A stretch of 64,000 bases of DNA from Halanaerobiaceae bacterium ANBcell28 (GCA_037623315.1 JBBJJH010000010.1:1-64000), one strand, 5' to 3'; shown: positions 26,348-35,555, counted from the first letter of the stretch. Numbers and translations are program-made. The notes: generated by a model not told the origin, from the letters alone.

Positions 26348-26850
26348 TTAAAGATCACATCCAGCCAACTTTCAAATCTTTCAATGATTTCTCGCCTTGC
26401 TTCAGCTTCTTCACGGGTTTTAACATCAATCCAGTGTATATAATAAACCCTGTCACCTTTATCAAAATCTAATGTCATTGTTCCAGGTGTCAGAGTAATT
26501 AGATTGGCCAATATAGATATAGCAGTAACATTAGTTAAATGGGTTTTTACTTTAACAATTCCGGGGGAAAAGGAAGGTTTTTTTTCAAAAACATGTATCG
26601 AGACTTTTAAGGCAGAGTTAATAGCTTCATAAAAAAAGACAGGAATAAATAATAGAATTAATCCAAATTTCTTTAAGTAGTCTAAAAGACTTAGTTTGTG
26701 ATTAGAAAATCGAAATAACATATCATGAAAAAGACTAGTAGTCAATAAAGAAACAAGAGTACCTACAAAAAGAACATCAAAGGATATACCTCCAGAAAAA
26801 ATAATCCAGGCAATAAACAAAGTGATAAAAGTTACTAATTTTTGTCTCAT
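26344..26850 (-). CDS. mrpE: Na+/H+ antiporter subunit MrpE
   Basis: A 168-residue subunit with membrane helices in the first 70 residues and a cytoplasmic tail. ISILANLITLTPGTMTLDF is the MnhE hallmark, and YIHWIDVKT follows. First gene of the operon, with GGGGAGG ahead of the ATG. Gene order E-F-G-DUF4040-B-C-D-D' differs from the Bacillus order A-B-C-D-E-F-G and matches anaerobe and archaeal types. Confidence 0.9.
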   Translation of the reverse strand: MRQKLVTFITLFIAWIIFSGGISFDVLFVGTLVSLLTTSLFHDMLFRFSNHKLSLLDYLKKFGLILLFIPVFFYEAINSALKVSIHVFEKKPSFSPGIVKVKTHLTNVTAISILANLITLTPGTMTLDFDKGDRVYYIHWIDVKTREEAEARREIIERFESWLDVIFK

Positions 26851-27060
26851 GAATGACCTCCCCTATATTTTTTCAAGTAAAGCTTACCATAAAAACATGA
26901 TTAATTCAATAGCTTATTCTGATTTTTTGTGATTTTCTTCTCGAACTTTAATATCTATATATAATTTTTTAACTATAACTCTTTGTTTTTTGAAAAACAA
27001 ACAAATTATACCTTATTTTTCATTTTTAATCTTTTTTCTTTATAAAAAAAAGATATTTTA

Positions 27061-27089
27061 TTGAAAATTATTTATTTTTACAATATAAT
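27061..27089 (+). promoter_or_regulatory. Promoter of the acyl-CoA dehydrogenase-Etf operon
   Basis: TTGAAA (27061-27066), a 17-base spacer and a perfect TATAAT (27084-27089). It lies in the 295-bp divergent region between mrpE and this operon; I found no comparably good promoter for mrpE there. Confidence 0.7.
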
Positions 27090-27145
27090 AATATAGTATG
27101 GTATTTATAAATTTTTTTACTATCGAAGGGAAGTGACATCAAAGA

Positions 27146-28285
27146 ATGGATTATTTTCTAAATGAAACACAGCAAATTATTACTGAGCTTTCTAGGCGAA
27201 TAGCTGAAGAAAAGATAGCCGATTTAGCAAGCAAATATGATCAAAGTGGCGAATTCCCCTGGGAAGTTATGAAAACTCTTGCACAAAGTGACCTTTTCCG
27301 TGTCTTTATTCCAGAAGAATACGGCGGATTAGGTGGCGGTATATTGGAAATGGCTTTGGTTACAGAAGAATTAAGTAAAGCCTGTGGTGGTATCGCTCTA
27401 GGATTTGCAGCTACTGGTCTAGGAACAATGCCTATTATCCTCTTTGGAAATGAAGAACAAAAAAAAGAGTATTTAAATAAGGTAGCTGACGGAACTATTG
27501 CTGCCTTTGCTCTAACAGAATCCAAAGCAGGTAGTGATGCAAGTAATATGGAAACTACTGCTCAAAAAGATGGTGATTATTATATTTTAAACGGTGTAAA
27601 ACAATGGATTACTAATGGTGGTGTTGCAGATATTTATACAGTTATCGCCATGACAAACAAAAGTAAAGGATCAAGAGGTGCTACAGCTTTTATAGTTGAA
27701 AAAGGCACACCTGGTTTTTCTTTTGGAGTGAAAGAAGACAAAATGGGGATACGTGGTTCAACTACTATGGAGCTAATTTTTGAAAATTGTAGAGTACATA
27801 AAAGCCAAATACTTGCACGTCCTGGTATGGGCTACATAGTAGCATTAAAAACCTTAGATCGCACTCGTCCTGGAGTCGCAGCTCAAGCTGTAGGGATTGC
27901 ACAAGGTGCTATAGATGCCTGCCTAGAATACACCAGAGAAAGAGAACAATTTGGACAAAGCATATCTAACTTTCAAGCAATACGTCATAAATTAGCAGAT
28001 ATGGCTATGGAAACAGAAGCAGCCAGATCTCTTGTCTATAATACTGCACGTATGATTGATAATGGTGCTAAAGATATTAGTAGAGAATCAGCTATGTCTA
28101 AGTGTTTTGCCTCAGATGTAGCTATGAGGGTGACAACTGATGCAGTACAGATATTTGGTGGATATGGATATATGAAAGACTATCCTGTAGAAAAAATGAT
28201 GCGTGATGCAAAAATTACACAAATCTATGAAGGAACAAATGAAATTCAACGCAATGTAATTGCTTCAACTCTTTGGAAAAAATAG
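27146..28285 (+). CDS. Short-chain acyl-CoA dehydrogenase
   Basis: A 379-residue FAD flavoprotein that interconverts acyl-CoA and enoyl-CoA. Family marks: ALTESKAGSDASNMETTA (FAD/substrate loop), YILNGVKQWITNGG, EREQFGQSISNFQAIRHKLA, and the catalytic Glu in IYEGTNEIQR near the C-terminus. Sequence and context fit butyryl-CoA-type or related enoyl-CoA reductases. etfB and a ferredoxin-fused etfA follow at once, which suggests a complex that reduces an enoyl-CoA with NADH while also reducing ferredoxin (flavin-based bifurcation). The in vivo acyl substrate cannot be read from sequence. Confidence 0.9.
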   Translation: MDYFLNETQQIITELSRRIAEEKIADLASKYDQSGEFPWEVMKTLAQSDLFRVFIPEEYGGLGGGILEMALVTEELSKACGGIALGFAATGLGTMPIILFGNEEQKKEYLNKVADGTIAAFALTESKAGSDASNMETTAQKDGDYYILNGVKQWITNGGVADIYTVIAMTNKSKGSRGATAFIVEKGTPGFSFGVKEDKMGIRGSTTMELIFENCRVHKSQILARPGMGYIVALKTLDRTRPGVAAQAVGIAQGAIDACLEYTREREQFGQSISNFQAIRHKLADMAMETEAARSLVYNTARMIDNGAKDISRESAMSKCFASDVAMRVTTDAVQIFGGYGYMKDYPVEKMMRDAKITQIYEGTNEIQRNVIASTLWKK

Positions 28286-28300
28286 TAAGGAGGAATTAAA

Positions 28301-29086
28301 ATGAATATAGTTGTCTGTATTAAACAAGTTCCAGACACAAGTGATGTAAAGATAGACAAAAAGACTAATACATTAATTCGCTCAGGAGTAAAATCAATTA
28401 TAAATCCATATGACATGCATGCTCTTGAAGAAGCATTAAGACTGCGAGAAGAATATGGAGGTAAAGTGACTGTTATAAGTATGGGACCATCTCAAGTAGT
28501 CGAAGCTCTTAAAGAGACAATTTCTATGGGAGCAGATGAAGTTATTTTATTAAGCGATAGAGCCTTTGCAGGAGCAGATACATTAGCTACATCTTATACT
28601 CTTGCCAAGGCTATAGAAAAAATCAAAGATGTAGATCTCATCTTCTGCGGTAAACAAGCCATAGATGGTGACACAGCACAAGTTGGCCCGGGGGTTGCTG
28701 AACATCTTAATATACCACATGCTACATATGTTAAAGAAATTCAAAACTATGAAAAAGATAAACTTACTATAAAAAAAGAAATAGAAAACGGCTATGAGCT
28801 TCTTGAGATAAATACCCCTGCTCTTTTAACCTTTGTAAAAGATATAAATGAAGTGCGTTTTCCCTCTATTAGGGGTATATTACGTTCAAAGGAAATTAAA
28901 GTACCTATTTGGACTGTTGATGATTTGGATTTAGATAAAACTGCTATAGGACTTGATGGTTCTCCAACACAGGTTATATGGGTTGGCACTCCTGAATTAG
29001 AAGAAAAGGGTGAAATTTTTGAAGGTAAGCCAGAAGACCAAGTTAATAATCTTTTAGAAAAATTATACAAAAAGAGAGTCTTATAA
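28301..29086 (+). CDS. etfB: Electron transfer flavoprotein beta subunit
   Basis: A 261-residue EtfB. NIVVCIKQVPDTSDVKID opens the protein, with FCGKQAIDGDTAQVGPGVAE and ALLTFVKDINEVRFPSIRG further on, all standard for EtfB. Bifurcating EtfB proteins bind NADH and a second FAD here; the text GADTLATSYTLAKAI is compatible. AAGGAGG precedes the ATG, 15 bases after the dehydrogenase gene. Forms the Etf heterodimer with the next gene. Confidence 0.92.
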   Translation: MNIVVCIKQVPDTSDVKIDKKTNTLIRSGVKSIINPYDMHALEEALRLREEYGGKVTVISMGPSQVVEALKETISMGADEVILLSDRAFAGADTLATSYTLAKAIEKIKDVDLIFCGKQAIDGDTAQVGPGVAEHLNIPHATYVKEIQNYEKDKLTIKKEIENGYELLEINTPALLTFVKDINEVRFPSIRGILRSKEIKVPIWTVDDLDLDKTAIGLDGSPTQVIWVGTPELEEKGEIFEGKPEDQVNNLLEKLYKKRVL

Positions 29087-29154
29087 TCTGTAGTAAATAT
29101 TTCTAATAAAGGTTTCGAATATTTTTATTAACTTATTATATAAGGAGGTTTTTT

Positions 29155-30333
29155 ATGAGTATTAAAATAAATGATAAATGTACAGGCTGTAAAATATGTA
29201 TCAGTAATTGTCCCTTTGATGCAATTAAGGTAGAAGATAACAAAGCTATTATTTTAGACACTTGTTCTCTTTGCGGAGCCTGTGAAAAAGCATGTCCTTT
29301 AAAAGCAATAATCATTGAAAAAAATGATAATATAAATATAAATCTTGAAGACTATAAAGATGTCTGGGTTTTTGCAGAACAAAGAAATGCTGAAGTCGAT
29401 CAGGTAGTCTTAGAGTTAATTGGTGAAGGAAAAAAATTAGCAAATAAATTAAATGAAAAACTATGTCTTGTTTTGATAGGAAATAAAATATCTGATAAAG
29501 CTAAAGAATTAATTGCTTATGGTGTTGATAAGGTTTATCTAATAGATGAAGATAAACTAGAATCATACAATGATGAATATTACGCTGCTGCTTTAAGTGA
29601 TCTTATAAGAGAATACAAACCTTCTATTCTACTCCTAGGAGCTACGGCTATTGGACGTTCCTTAGGACCAAGAGTTGCTGCCAAAATAAAGACCGGTCTC
29701 ACAGCAGATTGTACAGCTTTAGATATTGATGAAGATAAGAAATACTTACTACAAACAAGACCTGCCTTTGGCGGGAATATCATGGCTACTATTGTATGTA
29801 AAAACCATAGACCTCAAATGGCTACTGTTCGAGCTGGAGTTATGAAGACTGCTGAGAAAGAAGAAAATTATAAGGGTGAAATAATTAATTTTTCTTTTGA
29901 TACAAATAAAGTCAAAAGCTATACCAGAACATTAGAAGTAGTGGAAGAATTAAAAGATAGAATAAATATTAATGAAGCTGAAGTTATAGTAGCAGGTGGT
30001 CGTGGAGTTAAATCACCTGAAAACTTCAAATTAATCGAAGAATTAGCGGAAATATTAGGAGGTACTGTTGGAGCATCACGTGCAGCTGTTGATAATGGTT
30101 GGATAAATCATGACTATCAGGTAGGACAGACTGGAACCACAGTTTCACCAAGAATTTATATAGCTTGTGGTATATCTGGTGCTGTACAACACCTTGTAGG
30201 AATGAAGTCATCTGATTTAATTATAGCTATTAACAAAGATCCTGAAGCACCTATATTTAATTATGCAAGTTATGGTCTTGTTGGTGATCTTTTTGAAATA
30301 GTACCTAATTTAATTAAAGAATTAAAAAAGTGA
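29155..30333 (+). CDS. etfA: Electron transfer flavoprotein alpha subunit with fused ferredoxin domain
   Basis: A 392-residue EtfA. Residues 1-58 are a two-cluster ferredoxin domain with CTGCKICISNCPFD and CSLCGACEKACPLK, absent in ordinary EtfA. The rest is EtfA proper, with GATAIGRSLGPRVAAK and the FAD site VGQTGTTVSPRIYIACGISG to INKDPEAPIF. This fusion is known from the caffeyl-CoA reductase and lactate dehydrogenase Etf proteins of Acetobacterium, both electron-bifurcating or confurcating. GGAGG precedes the ATG; a strong terminator follows. Confidence 0.92.
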   Translation: MSIKINDKCTGCKICISNCPFDAIKVEDNKAIILDTCSLCGACEKACPLKAIIIEKNDNININLEDYKDVWVFAEQRNAEVDQVVLELIGEGKKLANKLNEKLCLVLIGNKISDKAKELIAYGVDKVYLIDEDKLESYNDEYYAAALSDLIREYKPSILLLGATAIGRSLGPRVAAKIKTGLTADCTALDIDEDKKYLLQTRPAFGGNIMATIVCKNHRPQMATVRAGVMKTAEKEENYKGEIINFSFDTNKVKSYTRTLEVVEELKDRININEAEVIVAGGRGVKSPENFKLIEELAEILGGTVGASRAAVDNGWINHDYQVGQTGTTVSPRIYIACGISGAVQHLVGMKSSDLIIAINKDPEAPIFNYASYGLVGDLFEIVPNLIKELKK

Positions 30334-30375
30334 AAATAAAAAAAATATAATCCACAACTTTTTAGAAAGTAAAAT

Positions 30376-30417
30376 GGCTGTGTTCTTACGATAATAGAAC
30401 ACAGCCTAGTTTTTTTG
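30376..30417 (+). terminator. Intrinsic terminator of the dehydrogenase-Etf operon
   Basis: Eleven-base arms GGCTGTGTTCT and AGAACACAGCC with a nine-base loop, then a run of eight T. Confidence 0.92.
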
Positions 30418-30443
30418 TTTTTTTGAATCCCTATGCTTATAAA

Positions 30444-31592
30444 TCAATCCAATAAACCCTTAATCTTATCTGTCGCATCCAGTAAAGGACTCACAGAGTC
30501 ATCATAATTAACAATATCAATTAATAAGGATATTAAATATGATAGATCTACCTCTCTAAACCATTCCGCTTTTTTAAATGCCTCAGGAACATATGTTAAA
30601 TTGGTAGAAAACAATCGTTTAATAATACCTTTTTGATAATATTCTTCCATTTTACTAATACCTTCAGTAAATAAAGCAAAAGAAACTGCCACATAAATAT
30701 TGCCGGCGCCTCTTTCTTTTAATTCTTTAGCAATCTCGAACATTGAGCCTCCAGAGGCTATCATATCATCAACAATCAAAACATCTTTACCTGAAATTTC
30801 TGACCCCATATATTCATGTTGAATAATTGGATTTTTTCCACTAACTATGGTCTTGTAATCCCTCCTTTTATAGAACATGCCTACATCTAAGCCTAGTACA
30901 TTAGCATAAAAAATTGCCCTGTCCATTGCTCCAGTATCAGGACTAATCACTAATAATCTGTCTTTATCAATTTCTAAATCTTCTTCAGCATTTAGCATTG
31001 ATTTAATAATTTCATAGGTTGGATGAAGACTTTCAAAACCAATCAATGGTATAGCGTTTTGTACCCTTGTTTCATGAGCATCAAAGGTAAATATATTTTC
31101 AACACCTAGGCTGTCCAATTCTCGTAGAGCCATAGCACAATCTAAAGACTCTCTAGTATATCTCTTATCCTGCCTTCCTGCATATAACATAGGCATTATA
31201 ACAGATATTCTACGAGCTTTACCAGCTATAGCAGATATCATTCTCTTTATATCCTGAAAATGTTCATCAGGCCCCATAGGTACATCTTCACCAAATAATT
31301 TATATTTCACACTATAATTGCCTACGTCTGCCAGAATATAAATATCTTTACCCCTGATTGATTCTTTTAACATTCCTTTAGCTTCTCCGTTTGAAAATCT
31401 AACTACATCACTTTCTATTATGTAAGACTTTTGTAATTTTTCAAGATAATATTCACTATCGTTTTTATGAAACTCTTTTTCTCTTCTTTCTACAATAAAA
31501 TTATCTACCTTATTACCTAATTCCCTACAACTCTCATGAACAATAATACCAAGTTGTCCATACGGTATTTTAGATATCTTATTTTCTGTCAT
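30444..31592 (-). CDS. prs: Ribose-phosphate pyrophosphokinase (long variant)
   Basis: A 382-residue PRPP synthetase that makes PRPP from ribose 5-phosphate and ATP. The PRPP loop VLIVDDMIASGGSM is plain, as are ISVIMPMLYAGRQDKRY, NIFTFDAHETRVQ and VISPDTGAMDRAI. It is about 65 residues longer than the usual 315-residue enzyme, with extra N-terminal and internal residues; such long forms exist in clostridia-type anaerobes. It may be a second copy rather than the housekeeping one. It is a single gene on the minus strand, convergent with the Etf operon. Confidence 0.85.
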   Translation of the reverse strand: MTENKISKIPYGQLGIIVHESCRELGNKVDNFIVERREKEFHKNDSEYYLEKLQKSYIIESDVVRFSNGEAKGMLKESIRGKDIYILADVGNYSVKYKLFGEDVPMGPDEHFQDIKRMISAIAGKARRISVIMPMLYAGRQDKRYTRESLDCAMALRELDSLGVENIFTFDAHETRVQNAIPLIGFESLHPTYEIIKSMLNAEEDLEIDKDRLLVISPDTGAMDRAIFYANVLGLDVGMFYKRRDYKTIVSGKNPIIQHEYMGSEISGKDVLIVDDMIASGGSMFEIAKELKERGAGNIYVAVSFALFTEGISKMEEYYQKGIIKRLFSTNLTYVPEAFKKAEWFREVDLSYLISLLIDIVNYDDSVSPLLDATDKIKGLLD

Positions 31593-31909
31593 TTTTTTAT
31601 TATCACCTGTCCCTTATTATTGTTTATATAATTTATTCAACATAATAGTGGTTAATCCTCTTTTAAATTCTAAATAACTTCCATCTTAGCGAAAAATTTA
31701 CCTATTTTTAATTTACTGACTAAATATTATTATTACCATAAACCATAAAAAAATTTATAAGTATATCAAATATAACTCAACTTTCGAACTCAGATTATTA
31801 GTGTGAAGCAAGGTTAGCCATAGCTTCATTCGCAGAATAAAACTAATACCAAGCTCCTCTTGCAGGCTATAAATAACAAAACAATAAGTACATAAATTTC
31901 TTATCCATT
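31593..31909. other. Gene-free stretch upstream of prs
   Basis: About 320 bases of A+T-rich DNA. I see no ORF with a ribosome site. A less A+T-rich patch near 31790-31870 could be the trace of an old gene, but no frame stays open. The prs promoter should lie in its left part. Confidence 0.5.
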
Positions 31910-31947
31910 AAAAAGATGTCAGAATTCTTCTCTGACATCTTTTTTTA
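31910..31947. terminator. Bidirectional terminator after the sensor-kinase operon
   Basis: Nine-base arms GATGTCAGA and TCTGACATC; eight T follow on the plus strand and five on the minus strand. On the minus strand it ends the 34158-31991 operon. Confidence 0.85.
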
Positions 31948-31990
31948 ATCTTTTATTTTTATTGTATAACCTTAATCTTTACAAAGATTT

Positions 31991-32581
31991 TTATTCTTCT
32001 CTTATAGTTTCATCCTGATTGTCTTTCTTCTTATTTTCACTTTGTTCTTCAGATACAAGTTCAGTTTCACTCACTTCTTCAGCTGCAACTTCCTTATTTC
32101 CTACTCTATTTTCTTTAAAAATAAAATTCACAATATAATCAGAAGAATCAACTGCAATTTTTGAGATAACATATACTGGATAAGCAGCAATACAAACAAA
32201 TATAAACTGATATAACCAGGCTAAGTTAATACGTGAAAGCAATGGAACAATAATACCTCTTAGTGCAGAATATGACACGAAGATAATTATAATAAACATT
32301 ATGTATTCGAATAATTTAGTAGCCTCGGAAAAAGAAGGAACTGCTTTTTCAATTATTGGTTTACATTGTTTGTTAAAACGATAAATAAGAACAACAATAA
32401 AAGCTAAAATCACTAATGAAACTATACTACCAACTGTTATATAAAAATTACTTGCTATTGGAGTATTCATTCCAGATAAGCTTAAAACAATCGCCCGAAA
32501 AATTAATAATATTACTACACCAATACCTATTCCTACTACATTTCTAAAAAAATTTTTCAATTCATCTTTTTTAATATTCAT
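31991..32581 (-). CDS. Unrecognised four-helix membrane protein with acidic tail
   Basis: A 196-residue protein with about four membrane segments between residues 10 and 155 (for example VVGIGIGVVILLIFRAIVL and ITVGSIVSLVILAFIVVLIY). A highly acidic tail rich in Glu follows (EEVSETELVSEEQ). No family is recognised. The ATG at 32581 is chosen because GGAGGT precedes it at proper spacing; the longer reading to 32713 lacks a ribosome site. It lies 140 bases after the sensor kinase and before a shared terminator, so co-expression is likely. Function unknown. Confidence 0.7.
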   Translation of the reverse strand: MNIKKDELKNFFRNVVGIGIGVVILLIFRAIVLSLSGMNTPIASNFYITVGSIVSLVILAFIVVLIYRFNKQCKPIIEKAVPSFSEATKLFEYIMFIIIIFVSYSALRGIIVPLLSRINLAWLYQFIFVCIAAYPVYVISKIAVDSSDYIVNFIFKENRVGNKEVAAEEVSETELVSEEQSENKKKDNQDETIREE

Positions 32582-32721
32582 GATTTTATACCTCCAAATA
32601 AAGTTATTTTCTTTAAACCATATATAATAATTATACATACATGTGGAAAATCCTTTATTTTTTTGAAAAAAATATAATTTGTAGATATTTTTGGCATCAG
32701 ATGTAATATTCAAGATATAAA

Positions 32722-34158
32722 TTAATCTAAATAAATATCTGAAAACTCTAATCTTATCTTTTCATTTATTTCTTCTCTACCACTATCTTTATCTTCACTA
32801 ACTTTTTCATCCTCGATTATATCATTTGGTATTTTAATAATAAATTCACTACCTTTGCCTGGCGTACTCTTCAAATCAATTTCTCCATCATGCATTTTTA
32901 CTAAATAATTAACTAACGATAATCCTATCCCGCTACCTACAGTTTTTTGACTTATAGAATTATCTGCTTGAACAAATCTATTAAAGATAACCTTTTGCTC
33001 CTCTTTAGGAATACCAATACCTGTATCTTTAACGGAAATTACTACATATTCTTTTTCTAAATAGAGCGAAACATTTATACTAGCATTCTCCTCTGTATTT
33101 TTTACAGCATTTGATATAAGGTTTAATAAAATTCTTTCAATTGCATCAGGATCACACGCAATAAATATTTTATTTAAATTTGTATTATAAGAAAAATGAA
33201 TATTATTCAGCTCTACATATGCAGAAACGGAAGCAGCAATTTTTCTAGTTATATCTACTATATCATAATTTTTAATATTTAATTTATATTCACCAAAATC
33301 CATCCTACTAGAATCGATTATATTGTTAATTAAACGCATTAATCGAAAAGAATTCTGTTTAATCATTTTTAAATACTTGTTTAAAATATTTTTTTTCTGA
33401 ATATTTTTACTATCATTATTGACACACTTATAAAGCATTTGCTCAGCAGAATATATTAAATTAATAGGTGTACGTAATTCATGAGTTATATTACCAAAGA
33501 ATATATTTTTCATCCTATCATGCTTTTCTAATTCAATATTTTTCTCTCTAATAGTCTTCTCGTTTATAAAATCTTTAAAATCAGCATAATAATTTATTAT
33601 AGATACACTATAAGCTAATAAAACAAGAATTGAAGAATTTATAATGCTAAACGGAATATCAGGAGCATCAATATGAAATAATCCGAATATAAAAACAATT
33701 ATACTTAAAGCATAAAGCAAAAAGCTTTCTATTGGATTCAATTTAATATAGGAGGCAAGGGCAAAAGCACAGATAATATAAGCTGAAAGTTGCTTGTTTA
33801 ATAATTGATCATTTATTGACAATAATATACACCATACTAAAACTATTGTTATAAAAAAATACGTTATAAAAGATTTGTTAAACACATTAAATTTGTTCTT
33901 TAAATAAATTAATAAGTAAAATAATATAAAAATAAAAACATAGCACATATGTAAAAAGTATAAATTTTTATACGAAGGAATTTCTTCCCAGTACAACTTA
34001 AAAAAATATAAGTCAACGAAAATCAAAACTAAAAACATTAAAAATAATACCAAAGATAGTATTTTACAAGTTTTAAAGTTACGATTAGACCTATCCTGTT
34101 TATACTCTTCCATTAATTTACCAGATACTTTCATCTTTTTTCTAAACTTCCCAAGCAT
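32722..34158 (-). CDS. Orphan sensor histidine kinase
   Basis: A 478-residue membrane kinase. Residues about 30-200 hold six or so membrane helices with no obvious ligand domain. Then come the phospho-acceptor box NITHELRTPINLI (about 228), N-box NLISNAVKN, G1 DTGIGIP, F-box FNRFVQAD and G2 GSGIGLSLVNYLV. An acidic tail of about 40 residues follows. ATG at 34158 is chosen over 34164 because GGGGGAG abuts the earlier one. No response regulator is adjacent, so its partner lies elsewhere. The membrane sensor layout suggests that it senses a membrane or redox state. Confidence 0.9.
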   Translation of the reverse strand: MLGKFRKKMKVSGKLMEEYKQDRSNRNFKTCKILSLVLFLMFLVLIFVDLYFFKLYWEEIPSYKNLYFLHMCYVFIFILFYLLIYLKNKFNVFNKSFITYFFITIVLVWCILLSINDQLLNKQLSAYIICAFALASYIKLNPIESFLLYALSIIVFIFGLFHIDAPDIPFSIINSSILVLLAYSVSIINYYADFKDFINEKTIREKNIELEKHDRMKNIFFGNITHELRTPINLIYSAEQMLYKCVNNDSKNIQKKNILNKYLKMIKQNSFRLMRLINNIIDSSRMDFGEYKLNIKNYDIVDITRKIAASVSAYVELNNIHFSYNTNLNKIFIACDPDAIERILLNLISNAVKNTEENASINVSLYLEKEYVVISVKDTGIGIPKEEQKVIFNRFVQADNSISQKTVGSGIGLSLVNYLVKMHDGEIDLKSTPGKGSEFIIKIPNDIIEDEKVSEDKDSGREEINEKIRLEFSDIYLD

Positions 34159-34191
34159 ACCCATCTCCCCCTGCTTTTTTATCCATATATA

Positions 34192-34200
34192 ATTATAGCA
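34192..34200 (-). promoter_or_regulatory. Extended -10 promoter of the sensor kinase operon
   Basis: TGCTATAAT on the minus strand, a perfect extended -10, 34 bases before the chosen ATG; no clear -35 box. Confidence 0.55.
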
Positions 34201-34484
34201 TATGTTTACAAAAAATGAAACAAAAAAATACTAAATAATCCATTTTTTTTATAAAAGTTTAATGAAAGAGGTTTTTTAAAATATTACAGTAAAAAAGTTC
34301 TTAAAAAATTAATATTAACAAGTCAGAAAACCATCTTAAGACTATTAATTTAAGGAAGAATAGCTATGTGTATTAAAAGAAAGTCAATATTTATACTCTA
34401 AGTCGACATTCATCGATATATTATTAGTTTTTATGGTCATAATAATAAGGATAAGTACTTAAAAATTTTAATTTATACAGAAAA
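34201..34484. other. Gene-free stretch between sensor kinase and exonuclease genes
   Basis: About 280 bases, very A+T-rich, with only very short ORFs (for example an 11-codon one behind GGAAG near 34364 on the plus strand). I see no terminator or RNA structure in it that I would support. Confidence 0.5.
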
Positions 34485-35042
34485 TCATCGCGCTATTTTA
34501 TTTAATAACTCAGCTAAATAAGTCTTTCCATTGCCATTTGAACAGGATAAAAGCTTAAGACTTGCCAACACATCGCTCTCTGCCCTATGTTCTTGCTCAA
34601 TAAATATTCTATGAGCAAATAATAATTTTTGTAAGCCTTTAGACTTAAAACCTTTTCTTTTCCAGTCTATTCCTTTCATTGAGCATAACCATCTTTTCTT
34701 TTCTACACAGTGTATTATTTTTTTTACAAAACGTCTATCAAAAGAAACATTGTGGGAAACTAAAAAATCCACCTTTTTAATAAGTTCACTAATTCTTTCT
34801 ATATCTAAAGACTCACCTTTTATATCATTTGCATTAATCCCATGAACTTTTTCAGCCTGAGGATTAATAGCTACATTTGCTTCTCTAAGACCAGAATACC
34901 TATCTACAACTCCTAATATTTTGCCACTTTCCCATTCAAATTCAAATAAACAAATTGCAAATTCAATAATCTCATCAGAATTACTCAAACCTGTAGTTTC
35001 AACATCTATAAATCCACCTATACCTGTGTTATTATTTTTCAC
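34485..35042 (-). CDS. DEDDh-type 3'-5' exonuclease
   Basis: A 185-residue DnaQ-fold nuclease. The acidic residues of the DEDDh set are visible: Asp and Glu in GFIDVETTGL, Asp in VSHNVSFDRRF, and His and Asp in HRAESDVLASL. It is a stand-alone domain like DNA polymerase III epsilon or YprB-type exonucleases; whether it acts on DNA or RNA is not seen. 33 bases downstream of coaD and probably in the same transcript. Confidence 0.87.
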   Translation of the reverse strand: MKNNNTGIGGFIDVETTGLSNSDEIIEFAICLFEFEWESGKILGVVDRYSGLREANVAINPQAEKVHGINANDIKGESLDIERISELIKKVDFLVSHNVSFDRRFVKKIIHCVEKKRWLCSMKGIDWKRKGFKSKGLQKLLFAHRIFIEQEHRAESDVLASLKLLSCSNGNGKTYLAELLNKIAR

Positions 35043-35075
35043 TCAATATCATTCCTTTCCCATAAATCCATCAAA

Positions 35076-35555
35076 TTATAATAACTTATCTTCTAATGCC
35101 TTTTTTACACGTTCAGGAACCAAATCATCTATTTTTCCTTTAAATTGTGCTACTTCCTTAACCGCACTCGAACTTAAGAAAGCATATTTTGTATCTGTCA
35201 TAAAAAATATTGTCTCTACACTTCCATCCATTTCTTTGTTTAAAGATGCCATTTGAAATTCTATATCAAAATCAGAAATAGCTCGAAGTCCTCTAATAAT
35301 AGCTATAGCATCTTTAGATTTTGCATATTCAATAGTTAAGCCTGTAAAAGAATCAATACTTACATTCTCAATTTCCTTTGTAGCTTCTTTTAATAAATCT
35401 TCACGTTCATCCATAGTAAAAAGCGGATTCTTTTTAGGATTCCTAAAAACTGCAACAACAACCTCATCAAAGACTTGAGAAGCCCTTTTTATAATATCCA
35501 AATGACCATTTGTAACTGGATCAAAGCTTCCTGGATAAACAACTCTTTGCTTCAT
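35076..35555 (-). CDS. coaD: Pantetheine-phosphate adenylyltransferase
   Basis: A 159-residue enzyme of the penultimate step of coenzyme A synthesis. YPGSFDPVTNGHLDIIKRA holds the T/HxGH nucleotidyl-transferase motif, and FLSSSAVKEVAQF is the second conserved site. Length is exactly typical. Its ATG overlaps the rsmD stop by one base; rsmD-coaD is a common bacterial pair. Confidence 0.96.
   Translation of the reverse strand: MKQRVVYPGSFDPVTNGHLDIIKRASQVFDEVVVAVFRNPKKNPLFTMDEREDLLKEATKEIENVSIDSFTGLTIEYAKSKDAIAIIRGLRAISDFDIEFQMASLNKEMDGSVETIFFMTDTKYAFLSSSAVKEVAQFKGKIDDLVPERVKKALEDKLL

Noticed and set aside
21500-26850. Membrane-bound hydrogenase or complex I
   Set aside because: No nickel-iron, iron-sulfur or NADH-binding subunit is in or beside the operon; all eight genes are Mrp-type membrane subunits.
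31790-31880. Structured RNA or transposase trace upstream of prs
   Set aside because: Slightly less A+T-rich, but no stable hairpin, promoter or open frame that I could support.
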